In this document: positions 25,387 to 34,845 of the stretch, piece after piece
Numbering within the stretch: position 1 is the first letter of the stretch
How the letters are laid out: every line of letters begins with the position of its first letter
NCBI GenBank assembly: GCA_002420145.1
Contig: DIHL01000067.1
Location: forward strand, 1-46,353
Direction: 5' to 3'
DNA from: Bacteroidetes bacterium UBA5697
GTDB taxonomy: Bacteria > Bacteroidota > Bacteroidia > B-17B0 > Aurantibacillaceae
Length of the DNA stretch: 46,353 nt
Notes under the pieces: generated by a model
Told to the model about the DNA's origin: nothing
What the model saw: the letters and a program-made list of their open reading frames with translations, nothing else
The model's database searches: none
Program-made: the position numbers and the translations under genes

Positions 25387-25457
25387 GTAAAAAACTAAAA
25401 GACCAGAGAAAACACTTTTTCTGATTTTTAGTAAGTCTAAGGATCTAAAACACGTTT

Positions 25458-26402
25458 ATGATGTACAATAAAGAAGACAAAATTTTAATTATTGGAGCTG
25501 GTGGCCAAATAGGTATCGAATTAGTTCAGGAATTAAGCAAATTATATGGCTCTAGTAACGTGATAGCAGCAGATGTGAAGCCAATTCCAGCCTTGGAAAT
25601 GAATCCTTTTGAAAAATTAGATGTTTTAGATAGAGATGCATTATTAAATGTGGTTAAAAAACATGGAATTTCTCATATATATCTTTTAGCAGCCTTATTA
25701 TCAGCTACTGGAGAGCAAAACCCCATGTTTGCATGGAAACTAAATATGGAAGGTCTGTTTAATGTATTAGATTTAGCCAAAGAAAAACACATTTCAAAGG
25801 TTTATTGGCCAAGTTCTATTGCCGTTTTTGGACCAACGACTCCAAGAGTTAATACTCCTCAATACACAGTCATGGAACCAACCACGGTTTATGGTATTAG
25901 TAAACAGGCTGGTGAACGTTGGTGTGAGTGGTATCATAACAAATTTGGAGTTGATGTGAGAAGTTTACGTTATCCAGGACTAATTGGTTGGAAATCAGCA
26001 CCTGGTGGTGGAACAACAGATTATGCGGTACATATTTTCCATCAAGCCTTAAAAACTAAGACTTATGAGTGTTTCTTAAGTGCAGATACAGCCTTGCCCA
26101 TGATGCATATGGAAGATGCCATTAGAGCAACTATTGAAATCATGCATGTTCCTGCTGAAAACATCAAAATTAGAGGTAGTTATAATTTGGCAGGTATTAG
26201 TTTTACCCCAGCTCAAATAGCCGCCGAAATCCAAAAACACATCCCAGATTTCACAATTTCATACAATCCCGACTTCAGACAGGCTATTGCCAATAGTTGG
26301 CCTCAGAGTATTTTAGAGGATGAGGCGAAAAAAGATTGGAATTGGTCGGCAAAATACAACCTTTCGTCTTTAGTGTCTAATATGCTAGAAAATTTGGCAT
26401 AA
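25458..26402 (+). CDS. SDR-type L-threonine 3-dehydrogenase
   Basis: The 314-residue NAD-dependent enzyme belongs to the extended short-chain dehydrogenase (epimerase-like) family. It has the nucleotide-binding GAGGQIG motif (13-19) and the catalytic YxxxK pair Tyr145/Lys149 in YGISK. The segments VYWPSSIAVFG and RYPGLIGW are typical of the SDR threonine dehydrogenases known from Flavobacterium, which oxidise L-threonine to 2-amino-3-oxobutyrate. The gene has an ATG-ATG start and stands alone on the plus strand. No 2-amino-3-ketobutyrate CoA ligase gene (kbl) is nearby. A sugar-nucleotide epimerase is the alternative but fits less well in length and motifs. Confidence 0.82.
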   Translation: MMYNKEDKILIIGAGGQIGIELVQELSKLYGSSNVIAADVKPIPALEMNPFEKLDVLDRDALLNVVKKHGISHIYLLAALLSATGEQNPMFAWKLNMEGLFNVLDLAKEKHISKVYWPSSIAVFGPTTPRVNTPQYTVMEPTTVYGISKQAGERWCEWYHNKFGVDVRSLRYPGLIGWKSAPGGGTTDYAVHIFHQALKTKTYECFLSADTALPMMHMEDAIRATIEIMHVPAENIKIRGSYNLAGISFTPAQIAAEIQKHIPDFTISYNPDFRQAIANSWPQSILEDEAKKDWNWSAKYNLSSLVSNMLENLA

Positions 26403-26560
26403 AAAATGCTTTAATTCTTGTAACTTTTTATTTAATGTATTCGTACAACAAATCCAAGGTTTAAACTAATTTAGATAATCATCGGTTTTTTTAGGTGTTT
26501 TGTCTAATTTTTGAAAATAACTACAAAAAAATTACATAATTTAGTAAAAGATATTTACCT

Positions 26561-27460
26561 ATGAAAAAAATATATTTAATACTGATTTTTTTGGTTTATC
26601 AAGTAAGCCAAGCACAGTCTCAGTCTTTTGAAAAAGCAGCAAATGGTGATACTATTAATTTAATTGATGTTTTAGGAAAAAAACAAGGGAAATGGATTGT
26701 GAGAGGAAAACACAAGCCGGGTTCTTGCTTTGCGCCTGAACAAAAGGTTGAAGAAGGTAAGTATGCTGATAACCGCAAGATTGGTAAATGGTTAGAGTAT
26801 TACTGTAATGGTAATATGAAAAATCAATTAACCTTCCAAAATGGTCGTCCTGATGGTTATGCTATTATGTATCATGAGAATGGTAAAATTTCTGAAGAGG
26901 GAAATTGGAGAAATAATCGTTGGACTGGTCCTTATAAATTATATTACGAAAATGGAACTCCTCAACATGAATTTAATTTTAATGCTAGCGGAAAAAGAGA
27001 AGGTCCAGTTAAATATTTTCATGAAAATGGTCAGTTAGCTATTGAAGGAAATTTTGTGAATGGTAAAGAATCAGGAGTTATTAAGGAATACCACGAAAAT
27101 GGAGAGTTAAAGGCAACAAAAACATACAATGATGGTGCTGTGGATGTAGCTTCGATTAAAGAATTTGAACCTAAAAAACCAATTGTTAAAACAAAAGACG
27201 CTCCTTTAGATAATGCTCCAAAAATTGTTTTAAAAGCTGATGAAAAACCAAATGGAGTTACTGCAACAAAAGGTCCATTAATTTTGAATGGAGAACATAT
27301 TACTTATAACAGAAATAAACAAATTACTAAAGACGGATTTTTCAAAGACAATCGTTTAATGGATGGTAAAGCATACATTTATGATGAGAATGGAATTTTA
27401 CAACGTATTTCGGTTTATAAAAATGGTTTATATGTGGGAGATGCTCCTGTAGAAAACTAA
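26561..27460 (+). CDS. Exported MORN/YwqK-like repeat protein
   Basis: The 299-residue protein has a signal peptide (MKKIYLILIFLVYQVSQAQ) and five or so MORN-like repeats of the form YHENGxxxxEGNWxNGK between about residues 65 and 195, continuing as a weaker repeat near 255-295. Each unit carries an ENG core followed by an acidic or polar turn. Such YwqK-type proteins are common exported proteins in Bacteroidota; their role is not well defined and no partner can be read from neighbours. It sits between the threonine dehydrogenase and cysS, with a terminator right behind it. The family call is good; a function is not claimed. Confidence 0.82.
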   Translation: MKKIYLILIFLVYQVSQAQSQSFEKAANGDTINLIDVLGKKQGKWIVRGKHKPGSCFAPEQKVEEGKYADNRKIGKWLEYYCNGNMKNQLTFQNGRPDGYAIMYHENGKISEEGNWRNNRWTGPYKLYYENGTPQHEFNFNASGKREGPVKYFHENGQLAIEGNFVNGKESGVIKEYHENGELKATKTYNDGAVDVASIKEFEPKKPIVKTKDAPLDNAPKIVLKADEKPNGVTATKGPLILNGEHITYNRNKQITKDGFFKDNRLMDGKAYIYDENGILQRISVYKNGLYVGDAPVEN

Positions 27461-27481
27461 TTACAAAAAACATTAAATATT

Positions 27482-27508
27482 GAAAAGACGGCATCTGCCG
27501 TCTTTTTT
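27482..27508 (+). terminator. Terminator after the MORN-like gene
   Basis: The arms AAAAGACGGCA (27483-27493) and TGCCGTCTTTT (27496-27506) enclose a two-base loop and are followed by T residues. It separates this gene from cysS. Confidence 0.85.
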
Positions 27509-27538
27509 TATTTAGTAAATTTAGAATCTAATAATTTT

Positions 27539-29002
27539 ATGGAAAAGTTACTTATATACAATACCCTAAGTCGAACCAAAGAAGAATTTAAAGCTATAAA
27601 TGCACCATTTGTTGGAATGTATGTTTGCGGACCAACAGTGTACAGCGATGTGCACTTGGGTAATTGCCGAACCTTCATGTCGTTTGATATTATTTATCGT
27701 TACTTGCTACATTTAGGTTATAAAGTACGTTACGTTAGAAATATAACGGATGCAGGACATTTAGAAGGCGATGCTGATGTAGGTGAAGATAAAATTTCTA
27801 AAAAGGCTAAATTGTCTCAGTTAGAGCCAATGGAAATTGTACAAAAGTATACTGTTGGTTTTAGAGATATTATGGCCATGTTTAACACATTGCCTCCAAG
27901 TATTGAGCCTACAGCTACTGGACATATCATTGAGCAGCAAGAAATAGCTAAACAAATTATTAAGAATGGTTTGGCCTACGAGCATAATGAAACAGTTTAT
28001 TTTGATGTAGAAAAATTTGCAAAGACAAATAACTACACTGCTCTTACGAATCGTAAGCTCGAGGAATTATTAGAAAATACTCGTGATTTAGATGGCCAAG
28101 ATGAAAAAAAAGGAAGATTAGATTTTGCATTATGGATTAAAGCTAAGCCTGAACATTTAATGAAATGGCCTAGCCCTTGGGGAGTTGGTTTCCCAGGATG
28201 GCATATCGAATGTTCGGCGATGAGTACAAAATATTTAGGAGAGCAATTTGATATTCACGGTGGTGGTATGGATTTACAAGCAACTCATCATACCAATGAA
28301 ATAGCTCAAAATATTGCATATTGTGGTAAGAGTCCTGCTAACTATTGGATGCATACCAATATGCTAACCGTTAATGGACAAAAAATGAGTAAATCTTTAG
28401 GGAATAGTTTTTTACCAATGGAATTATTCACGGGACATCACCCTTTATTAACTAAAGGCTTTAGCCCGATGGCTGTTCGTTTTTTTATGATGCAAACGCA
28501 TTATCGTAGTACTTTGGATTTTAGTAATGAAGCATTAACAGCATCCGAAAAAGCATATACACGTTTAATGGAGAGTTATAAAACACTTCAAACATTAAAA
28601 GCATCAGCAAATTCAACAGAAGATATTGCTGCTGTAGAAAGAGAATGTTATAATGCGATGAATGATGATTTTAATACTCCTGTATTAATTGCTCATTTAT
28701 TTGATGCGATTAGAATGATTAATTCAGCTAATGATAAAAAAGCTAGTTTAACTCAGGCAGATATTGATTTATTAAACAAAATTTATCAGCATTTTGTATT
28801 TGATGTCATGGGGTTAAAAAAAGAAGAAGAAACTGGAAAGGCAAATACAGCTCTAGAAGGAGTGATGCAATTAGTTTTAGAGTTGAGGGATAAAGCAAAG
28901 ACAAATAAAGATTTTGCAACTTCAGATGAAATTAGAAATAAATTAACGGCGGCTAATATTCAAGTAAAAGATAGTAAAGAAGGAACCACTTGGAGTATTT
29001 AA
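27539..29002 (+). CDS. cysS: Cysteinyl-tRNA synthetase
   Basis: The 487-residue class I synthetase attaches cysteine to its tRNA. The N-terminal catalytic core has CGPTVYSDVHLGNCR, which contains the first zinc-ligand Cys and the HIGH-type motif HLGN, then GWHIECSAMS and HHTNE with further zinc ligands, and the KMSKS motif followed by LGNS. The C-terminal DALR-type helical domain continues to residue 487, and the length is normal for the family. A terminator lies upstream and the glutaminyl cyclase gene follows 41 bases later. Confidence 0.96.
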   Translation: MEKLLIYNTLSRTKEEFKAINAPFVGMYVCGPTVYSDVHLGNCRTFMSFDIIYRYLLHLGYKVRYVRNITDAGHLEGDADVGEDKISKKAKLSQLEPMEIVQKYTVGFRDIMAMFNTLPPSIEPTATGHIIEQQEIAKQIIKNGLAYEHNETVYFDVEKFAKTNNYTALTNRKLEELLENTRDLDGQDEKKGRLDFALWIKAKPEHLMKWPSPWGVGFPGWHIECSAMSTKYLGEQFDIHGGGMDLQATHHTNEIAQNIAYCGKSPANYWMHTNMLTVNGQKMSKSLGNSFLPMELFTGHHPLLTKGFSPMAVRFFMMQTHYRSTLDFSNEALTASEKAYTRLMESYKTLQTLKASANSTEDIAAVERECYNAMNDDFNTPVLIAHLFDAIRMINSANDKKASLTQADIDLLNKIYQHFVFDVMGLKKEEETGKANTALEGVMQLVLELRDKAKTNKDFATSDEIRNKLTAANIQVKDSKEGTTWSI

Positions 29003-29012
29003 TTTGTTGTTA

Positions 29013-29036
29013 GTTTAGAAAGTTAAAAAGGTTAGA
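29013..29036 (+). repeat. Short AAGTT-rich repeat after cysS, shared with the hppD 3' end
   Basis: The sequence from 29013 (starting GTTTAGAAAGTT) closely matches the minus-strand sequence just after the hppD stop (21756 down to 21731, starting GTTTAGAAAGTT). Both lie directly behind a stop codon. It may be a dispersed 3'-end repeat or a coincidence of AT-rich sequence. Confidence 0.3.
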
Positions 29037-29043
29037 ATTTAAA

Positions 29044-29883
29044 ATGAAAAAAAATAGTTTAATAATATCTCTTGTTGTCATATCTATTGTTATAACTTCT
29101 TGCGAACCTGAAAATCCAAAAGAAAATAATGTAGTGCCTCCAGTTACTAATAATGCTTCTGAAATTCCTCAAATTAGTTATTCTGTCGAAAACCAGTTTC
29201 CTCATGATATTAATTCATTTACTGAAGGTTTTTTGTTTCATGATGGAAAATTATACGAGAGTACGGGTGCTACCGAAAATTTACCTCAAACAAAATCTTT
29301 GTTTGGCGAAGTAGATTTAAAAACTGGAAAAATTGATGTGAAAGCAGAGTTAGATAGGAATATTTATTTTGGAGAAGGCATTGCTTTTTTAAACGGAAAA
29401 GTTTTTCAGTTGACTTACAAAAATCAAATGGGTTTTATTTATGATGGAAAAACTTTCAAAAACATAGGTAAGTTTACTTACACTAATCGTGAAGGCTGGG
29501 GCTTAACAACAGATGGTAAAAGTTTAATTATGAGTGATGGAACAAGTTACATCACTTATTTAGATCCTACTAGTTTTGCAGTTACTAAAACATTAGACGT
29601 TGCCGAAAATAATTATGTAGTTGAAAACATCAATGAGCTAGAATTTATCAAAGGATTTATCTATGCAAACATTTGGATGACCAATATCATTGTAAAGATT
29701 GATCCAAACACAGGCGATGTAGTAGCTAAAATCGACTTAAATGATTTGGCTCGACAAAGCAAAGAAAAACATCCAGGCTCTTTAGAAATGAACGGCATTG
29801 CTTACGATTCTATTTCAAATAAAATAGTAGTAACTGGTAAAATGTGGCCAACGATTTACGAAATTAAATTCCCATTAAATTAA
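29044..29883 (+). CDS. Glutaminyl-peptide cyclotransferase (lipoprotein)
   Basis: The 279-residue protein has a lipobox at ITSC (Cys20), so it is an outer- or inner-membrane lipoprotein facing the periplasm. The body is the five-bladed propeller of the glutamine cyclotransferase family: SFTEGFLFHDGKLYEST, then GEGIAFLNGKVFQLTYKN, EGWGLTTDGKSLIMSDG, and INELEFIKGFIYAN, ending with LEMNGIAYD. The family turns N-terminal glutamine into pyroglutamate, which protects or matures exported proteins. Length is normal. It follows cysS at a short distance with no clear terminator between. Confidence 0.88.
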   Translation: MKKNSLIISLVVISIVITSCEPENPKENNVVPPVTNNASEIPQISYSVENQFPHDINSFTEGFLFHDGKLYESTGATENLPQTKSLFGEVDLKTGKIDVKAELDRNIYFGEGIAFLNGKVFQLTYKNQMGFIYDGKTFKNIGKFTYTNREGWGLTTDGKSLIMSDGTSYITYLDPTSFAVTKTLDVAENNYVVENINELEFIKGFIYANIWMTNIIVKIDPNTGDVVAKIDLNDLARQSKEKHPGSLEMNGIAYDSISNKIVVTGKMWPTIYEIKFPLN

Positions 29884-29901
29884 AATTATTCCCACTGCTT
29901 T

Positions 29902-30477
29902 ATGAAACAACTTTTTTTTATTCTATTTATAATAAATTCTTTTTGTGCTTTTTCTCAAACCAAAAAAACACCTGATGTATTTGAAGAGGCTTATATCATA
30001 ACATTAAAGGGGGATACTATTAGAGGACATATTAAACTTCCAAAATCAAAAAAAATATCTGAGTTATATCAAAAAATTAGTTTTAGAGATAAAACAAATA
30101 AAATAAGATTATATACTCCTGATAAAATAAATGGTTATGGGTATAAAAATTATTATTACATCGGCGCTTTTCATAATAATAAACCATGTTTTTTTAAAGT
30201 TTTAAGTAAAGGAAAAGTTTCTTTATTTGAAATTATTTTCGAAGAAATGGAAGACGGGGTTGCTACTGAGTTTGCAGAGTTTTGTGTGATGGAAGAAAAA
30301 GGAGACGGGCAATTTAAAGTATTAGAGACTAAAGGAGTAAAAAAACAATTAAAGGATATTTTTAAGTCTAATAAAACATTGGCTCAAAAAATAAATGAGC
30401 AAAAAGAAATTACTTTTAATTCAGAAACATTAGAGAGTTACTTTAATGAATTTAATCAAACCACACCAAGTAACTAA
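29902..30477 (+). CDS. Exported protein of unknown function
   Basis: The 191-residue protein starts with a signal peptide (MKQLFFILFIINSFCAFSQ). The mature part is mixed beta and alpha, with GDTIRGHIKLPKSKK (about 37-51) and SFRDKTNKIRLYTPDKINGYGY, and a C-terminal charged helix. The TLKGDTIRGHI segment is common to small Bacteroidota exported proteins whose function is not known. It is followed by polA only five bases later, so the two are probably co-transcribed, though polA usually has no functional link to such neighbours. Confidence 0.72.
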   Translation: MKQLFFILFIINSFCAFSQTKKTPDVFEEAYIITLKGDTIRGHIKLPKSKKISELYQKISFRDKTNKIRLYTPDKINGYGYKNYYYIGAFHNNKPCFFKVLSKGKVSLFEIIFEEMEDGVATEFAEFCVMEEKGDGQFKVLETKGVKKQLKDIFKSNKTLAQKINEQKEITFNSETLESYFNEFNQTTPSN

Positions 30478-30482
30478 TATTA

Positions 30483-33326
30483 ATGATAACAAAAGACACC
30501 CCTAAAAAATTATTTTTGCTTGATGCCTTTGCTTTAATTTACAGAGCTTATTTTGCATTTAGTAGCAATCCTCGCGTGAGTTCAAAAGGATTAAACACTT
30601 CTGCTATATTTGGTTTCACTAATACTTTATTGGAAATTTTAAATAAAGAAAAACCAACGCATATTGCGGTTGTATTTGATACACCCGAAGCAACGGTGAG
30701 GCATACGGAGTTTGTTGAGTATAAGGCACAGCGAGAGAAAATGCCAGAAGATTTAAGAACGTGTATTCCTTATATCATCCAATTAATTGAAGGGTTTAAT
30801 ATTCCAATTATTAAAACGCCAGGTTTTGAGGCAGATGATGCCATTGGAACATTGGCTAAGATAGCAGAGCAACAAGGCTTTACAACCTACATGATGACAC
30901 CTGATAAAGATTATGGACAGCTGGTAGATGAAAATACTTTTATATATAAGCCTGCCCGAATGGGAAATGGTGCAGAAATATTAGGCGTTGAAGAGATTTG
31001 TAAAAAGTGGGAAATTCGAAACGTATCAGAGTTGATTGATATTTTAGGATTGATGGGTGATAAGGTAGATAATATACCAGGAATACCCGGAGTAGGAGAG
31101 AAGACTGCTATCCAGCTAGTGAAAGATTTTGGAACTATTGAAAATTTATTAGAGAATACCGATAAATTAAAAGGCAAGCTTAAAGAGAAAGTAGAAAATA
31201 ATAAAGAAAAAGCCTTACAATCAAAATGGTTGGCGACAATTATCTTAGATGTACCGATTGAATTTAATGAAGAGGAGCTAACGCTAAAACAAATTAATAA
31301 AGAGGCTCTACGAGAACTATTTGCTGAATTAGAATTTAGAGGTATTGCACAAAAAGTATTAGGCGAAGATATCGGTGGAGCTAAAGATTCGGCAAGTTTT
31401 GCACCAGCAAAAGCTAAAGAAACAGCTAAGCCAAAAGCAGACTTATTTAATGGTGGCGATTTGTTTAGTGAAGAACATTTAGAAACGATTGCTGCTGAAG
31501 AAGCTAAAGTTTTTAAAACGATTAAAGACATTAATCCAAATTACATGTTGTGTAACACAACAGAATCTATCGCCAATTTAATTTCTATTTTAAATTCAAA
31601 TACGGAGTTTTGTTTCGATTCGGAAACAACTTCATTAGATACAATTGAGGCTGAGGTTGTAGGCTTGTCATTTGCAGTAAAAGTGAATGAAGCCTATTAT
31701 GTTCCTGTTTCTGCAAACCGAGAAGAAGCACAAACTTTAATTGATTTATTTAAGCCTTTATTTTTAGATAGTTCTAAAACTTTAATCGGACAAAATATTA
31801 AATACGATTTACAGGTTTTAAAAAACTACGGTGTAGAAATCAAAAATAAATTGTGGGACACCATGGTTGCTCACTTTTTGTTTATGCCTGATATGCGTCA
31901 TAATATGAACATATTAGCTGAAACCTATTTAGATTATTCGCCAATTAGTATTGAAGAATTAATCGGTAAAAAAGGAAAAGATCAAATAAGTATGCGTGAT
32001 GTTCCTTTGGATATTATAAAGGATTATGCTGCCGAAGATGCTGATGTGACCTTGAAATTAAAACAAGCTTTTGTATCTAAATTACAAGAATCGGGAACTG
32101 AAAAGTTATTTCATGAGGTGGAGTTGCCTTTAATTGAGGCTTTAGCAGGCATGGAACGTGAAGGGATTAATGTAGATGTGCAAGGCTTAAATGAATTCTC
32201 AGCGCAATTACAAGAAGATATTACTAAAGTGGACGCAGAGATTCAAGCATTGGCTGGCACAAAATTTAATATTTCTTCTCCAAAACAAGTGGGCGAAATT
32301 TTATTCGACTACTTGAAAATTATTGAGAAACCTAAGAAAACAAAAACAGGACAGTATGCTACTGGTGAAGATATTTTATCTAAACTAGAAGGCAAGCATC
32401 CTATCGTTGCTAAGATTTTAGATTATCGCGAATTAGTAAAACTTAAATCAACGTATGTTGATACATTGCCTTTATTGGTTAACGAAAAAACACATCGTAT
32501 TCATACCACCTTTAACCAAGTAGTAGCTGTTACTGGGCGTTTGAGTAGCGATAATCCTAACTTGCAAAATATTCCTATTCGTACGGAGCGTGGGCGACAA
32601 ATACGTAAAGCATTTATTCCTCGTAATTCAGATTATGTTTTATTAAGCGCCGATTATTCGCAAATAGAATTACGTATTGTGGCTTCTATTAGTGGCGACC
32701 CAAATATGTGCGAAGCTTTTAATTTAGGAAAGGATATTCACACGGCGACTGCGGCTAAAGTTTATGGTATTGAAGAAAGCGAAGTAACCAAAGAAATGCG
32801 TTACAAAGCTAAAAGTGTAAACTTTGGTATTATATACGGACAAGGTGCTTTTGGTTTAGCAGATAATTTAAATATTCCAAGAGCTGAAGCCAAACAATTA
32901 ATTGATAATTACTTTGCGCAATACACGTCTATTAAAACCTATATGGATAATGAAATTAACTTTGCGAAAGAGCATGGTTATGTTCAAACTCTATTAGGTC
33001 GTAAGCGTTGGTTAAAAGACATTAATTCCAATAATGCCACTGTGCGTTCTTTTGCAGAGCGAAATGCCATTAATGCCCCAATACAAGGCTCAGCAGCTGA
33101 TATGATTAAAGTAGCGATGATTAATATTCATAAGGAATTAAAAAGAATGAATATTAAATCGAAGATGATATTGCAAGTGCATGATGAATTAGTGTTTGAT
33201 GTATATAAACCAGAATTGGAGTTAATAAAACCAATTATTGAAAAACACATGAAACATGCTTTACCATTAAACGTTCCTGTGGAAGTTGGAATGGGTGTTG
33301 GAAATAATTGGTTAGAGGCGCATTAA
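30483..33326 (+). CDS. polA: DNA polymerase I
   Basis: The 947-residue polymerase acts in Okazaki-fragment processing and repair. The N-terminal 5' nuclease domain (about 1-295) contains the acidic metal site (EADDAIGTLA, TPDKDYGQLV) and the helix-hairpin-helix DNIPGIPGVGEKTA. The 3'-5' exonuclease domain (about 345-535) keeps the DxE pair in FDSETTSLD (about 379) and the later YAAEDADVTLKL, so proofreading looks active. The polymerase domain (about 560-947) has SADYSQIELRI and the VHDEL motif near residue 899. All three activities appear intact. The gene ends at a strong terminator shared with the convergent helicase gene. Confidence 0.96.
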   Translation: MITKDTPKKLFLLDAFALIYRAYFAFSSNPRVSSKGLNTSAIFGFTNTLLEILNKEKPTHIAVVFDTPEATVRHTEFVEYKAQREKMPEDLRTCIPYIIQLIEGFNIPIIKTPGFEADDAIGTLAKIAEQQGFTTYMMTPDKDYGQLVDENTFIYKPARMGNGAEILGVEEICKKWEIRNVSELIDILGLMGDKVDNIPGIPGVGEKTAIQLVKDFGTIENLLENTDKLKGKLKEKVENNKEKALQSKWLATIILDVPIEFNEEELTLKQINKEALRELFAELEFRGIAQKVLGEDIGGAKDSASFAPAKAKETAKPKADLFNGGDLFSEEHLETIAAEEAKVFKTIKDINPNYMLCNTTESIANLISILNSNTEFCFDSETTSLDTIEAEVVGLSFAVKVNEAYYVPVSANREEAQTLIDLFKPLFLDSSKTLIGQNIKYDLQVLKNYGVEIKNKLWDTMVAHFLFMPDMRHNMNILAETYLDYSPISIEELIGKKGKDQISMRDVPLDIIKDYAAEDADVTLKLKQAFVSKLQESGTEKLFHEVELPLIEALAGMEREGINVDVQGLNEFSAQLQEDITKVDAEIQALAGTKFNISSPKQVGEILFDYLKIIEKPKKTKTGQYATGEDILSKLEGKHPIVAKILDYRELVKLKSTYVDTLPLLVNEKTHRIHTTFNQVVAVTGRLSSDNPNLQNIPIRTERGRQIRKAFIPRNSDYVLLSADYSQIELRIVASISGDPNMCEAFNLGKDIHTATAAKVYGIEESEVTKEMRYKAKSVNFGIIYGQGAFGLADNLNIPRAEAKQLIDNYFAQYTSIKTYMDNEINFAKEHGYVQTLLGRKRWLKDINSNNATVRSFAERNAINAPIQGSAADMIKVAMINIHKELKRMNIKSKMILQVHDELVFDVYKPELELIKPIIEKHMKHALPLNVPVEVGMGVGNNWLEAH

Positions 33327-33340
33327 GATATTATGTCATA

Positions 33341-33373
33341 AAAAAGCCTTCGCAATTTGCGAAGGCTTTTTTT
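33341..33373. terminator. Bidirectional terminator between polA and the helicase
   Basis: The arms 33341-33355 and 33357-33371 (core GCCTTCGCAA) pair perfectly around one base, with A and T runs outside. It serves the plus-strand polA and the minus-strand helicase gene. Confidence 0.88.
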
Positions 33374-33383
33374 ATTTAATTTT

Positions 33384-34715
33384 TTAAAAAGGTTTTGATC
33401 TGGCATTTTTTTCTGCAATACGTCTTAAGTTTTCTTGTCGGCGTTTACCACCTAAGTTTACTTTTTTATTTTTATCTTTCTTTTCATGGAAAGCGCCACC
33501 GCCTTCATACTGGATCACTTTAGGAGATTTTGATTTATCTCTGGTTACCGGTTTTTCGTCTTGTGTTAAATTTTCTGATATTTCAACAGCTTCAGGCATA
33601 TCTAGTATCACTAATTTTTTCTTCATTAGTGTTTCAATTTCCTTTTGCATCGCCGCATCTTTTTTAGTGATAAAACTTATGGCAATACCTGTTTTATCAG
33701 CACGGCCTGTTCTACCAATACGGTGTATATATGCACTGGCTTCTTTAGAAGGCATATCAAAATTGATAACATGCGTTACATCTTTTAAATCTAAACCACG
33801 CGCAATGACATCTGTTGCAATTAATAAACGATGTGTTCCTTCGTCAAATTTCTTAACCGCACTAAAACGTTGAGGTTGTGATTTGTTGGAGTGAATAACG
33901 CCAATATCTTCGGCAAATTCGCCTTCTAGTTCTTTGTAAATATCATCAGCTATTTTTTTATTCTTCACAAACAACAATACTTTAGTGAATTGTTTTTCTG
34001 TTTGCAATAAGAACTCTAATAAATTTACTTTCGTGTAAAAATTAGGAACATGATAAGCCTGCTGAATAATTTTTTCTAATGGTGTTCCTCTACTAATTAA
34101 TTCAATATACTCAGGTTTGTAAAAATAATTGTCAATCATCATTTCAACATCTTCATTCAATGTAGCCGAAAACATTAAGTTTTGACGTTTTTCGGGAAGG
34201 ATATCTAATATTTTAATTAATTGAGAACGGAAACCTAAGTTTAACATTTCATCTACTTCATCAATCACCAATTTTTGAATGCTATTAAACTGCAAAGTTC
34301 TACTTAAGGTCAAATCAATTAAACGACCTGGAGTTGCTACTAAAATATCAACGCCATCATATACTTTTTGTTTTTGAATATTAATGTTTCCACCACCATA
34401 AACTCCCACGCATCTTGCTTGCATGTATGTGGATAATTTAGCGACTTCATCTACTACTTGCACTACTAACTCACGTGTAGGAACTACTATTAAAACACGC
34501 GGCTGGCGTTGTTCTGAAAATGTTAATTGACGTAATATTGGCAATAAATAAGCAAAGGTTTTTCCTGTACCAGTTTGGGCTATACCAACGGCATCTTTAC
34601 CCGACATAATAACAGGAAATGCTTTTTCTTGAATAGGCGTTGGACTTTCGAATCCAATATCGCTTAAGGCATTTATTAATTGTTTAGTAAGGTTTAAATC
34701 TTTAAAAGTAGTCAT
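33384..34715 (-). CDS. DEAD-box ATP-dependent RNA helicase
   Basis: From ATG 34715 (a TTG two codons earlier is less likely) the protein is 443 residues. It has the Q motif (PTPIQEKAFP), motif I GTGKT (49-53), motif II as DEVD (152-155) in place of the usual DEAD, motif III SAT (183-185), and motif VI HRIGRTGR. A basic C-terminal tail of about 45 residues (KKDKNKKVNLGGKRRQENL) would bind RNA. The arrangement is that of the RhlE/CsdA type enzymes of Bacteroidota, which unwind RNA in ribosome assembly or decay; the exact role is not decided by sequence. It is convergent with polA and divides housekeeping DNA from the element to its right. Confidence 0.88.
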   Translation of the reverse strand: MTTFKDLNLTKQLINALSDIGFESPTPIQEKAFPVIMSGKDAVGIAQTGTGKTFAYLLPILRQLTFSEQRQPRVLIVVPTRELVVQVVDEVAKLSTYMQARCVGVYGGGNINIQKQKVYDGVDILVATPGRLIDLTLSRTLQFNSIQKLVIDEVDEMLNLGFRSQLIKILDILPEKRQNLMFSATLNEDVEMMIDNYFYKPEYIELISRGTPLEKIIQQAYHVPNFYTKVNLLEFLLQTEKQFTKVLLFVKNKKIADDIYKELEGEFAEDIGVIHSNKSQPQRFSAVKKFDEGTHRLLIATDVIARGLDLKDVTHVINFDMPSKEASAYIHRIGRTGRADKTGIAISFITKKDAAMQKEIETLMKKKLVILDMPEAVEISENLTQDEKPVTRDKSKSPKVIQYEGGGAFHEKKDKNKKVNLGGKRRQENLRRIAEKNARSKPF

Positions 34716-34780
34716 AGCCAATCTGTATATTTCGTAAAGATACGCTATTTTTTTAAGCTTAAAGAGGATGATTTTGTTGT

Positions 34781-34845
34781 CACTTCGAGCGTAGTCGAGA
34801 AGCGTAATTAGAATATCTGTCTAGTTCTCGACTTCGCTCGAACTG
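34781..34845. repeat. Dispersed inverted repeat overlapping the recombinase 3' end
   Basis: The arms CACTTCGAGCGTAGTCGAGA (from 34781) and TCTCGACTTCGCTCGAACTG (34826-34845) pair with two mismatches across a 23-base spacer. This is a motif widespread between genes in Bacteroidota. The last codons of the serine recombinase (ending RAKSRTRQIF) and its stop at 34808 fall within it. On either strand it can form a stable hairpin that would end transcription. Confidence 0.7.
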
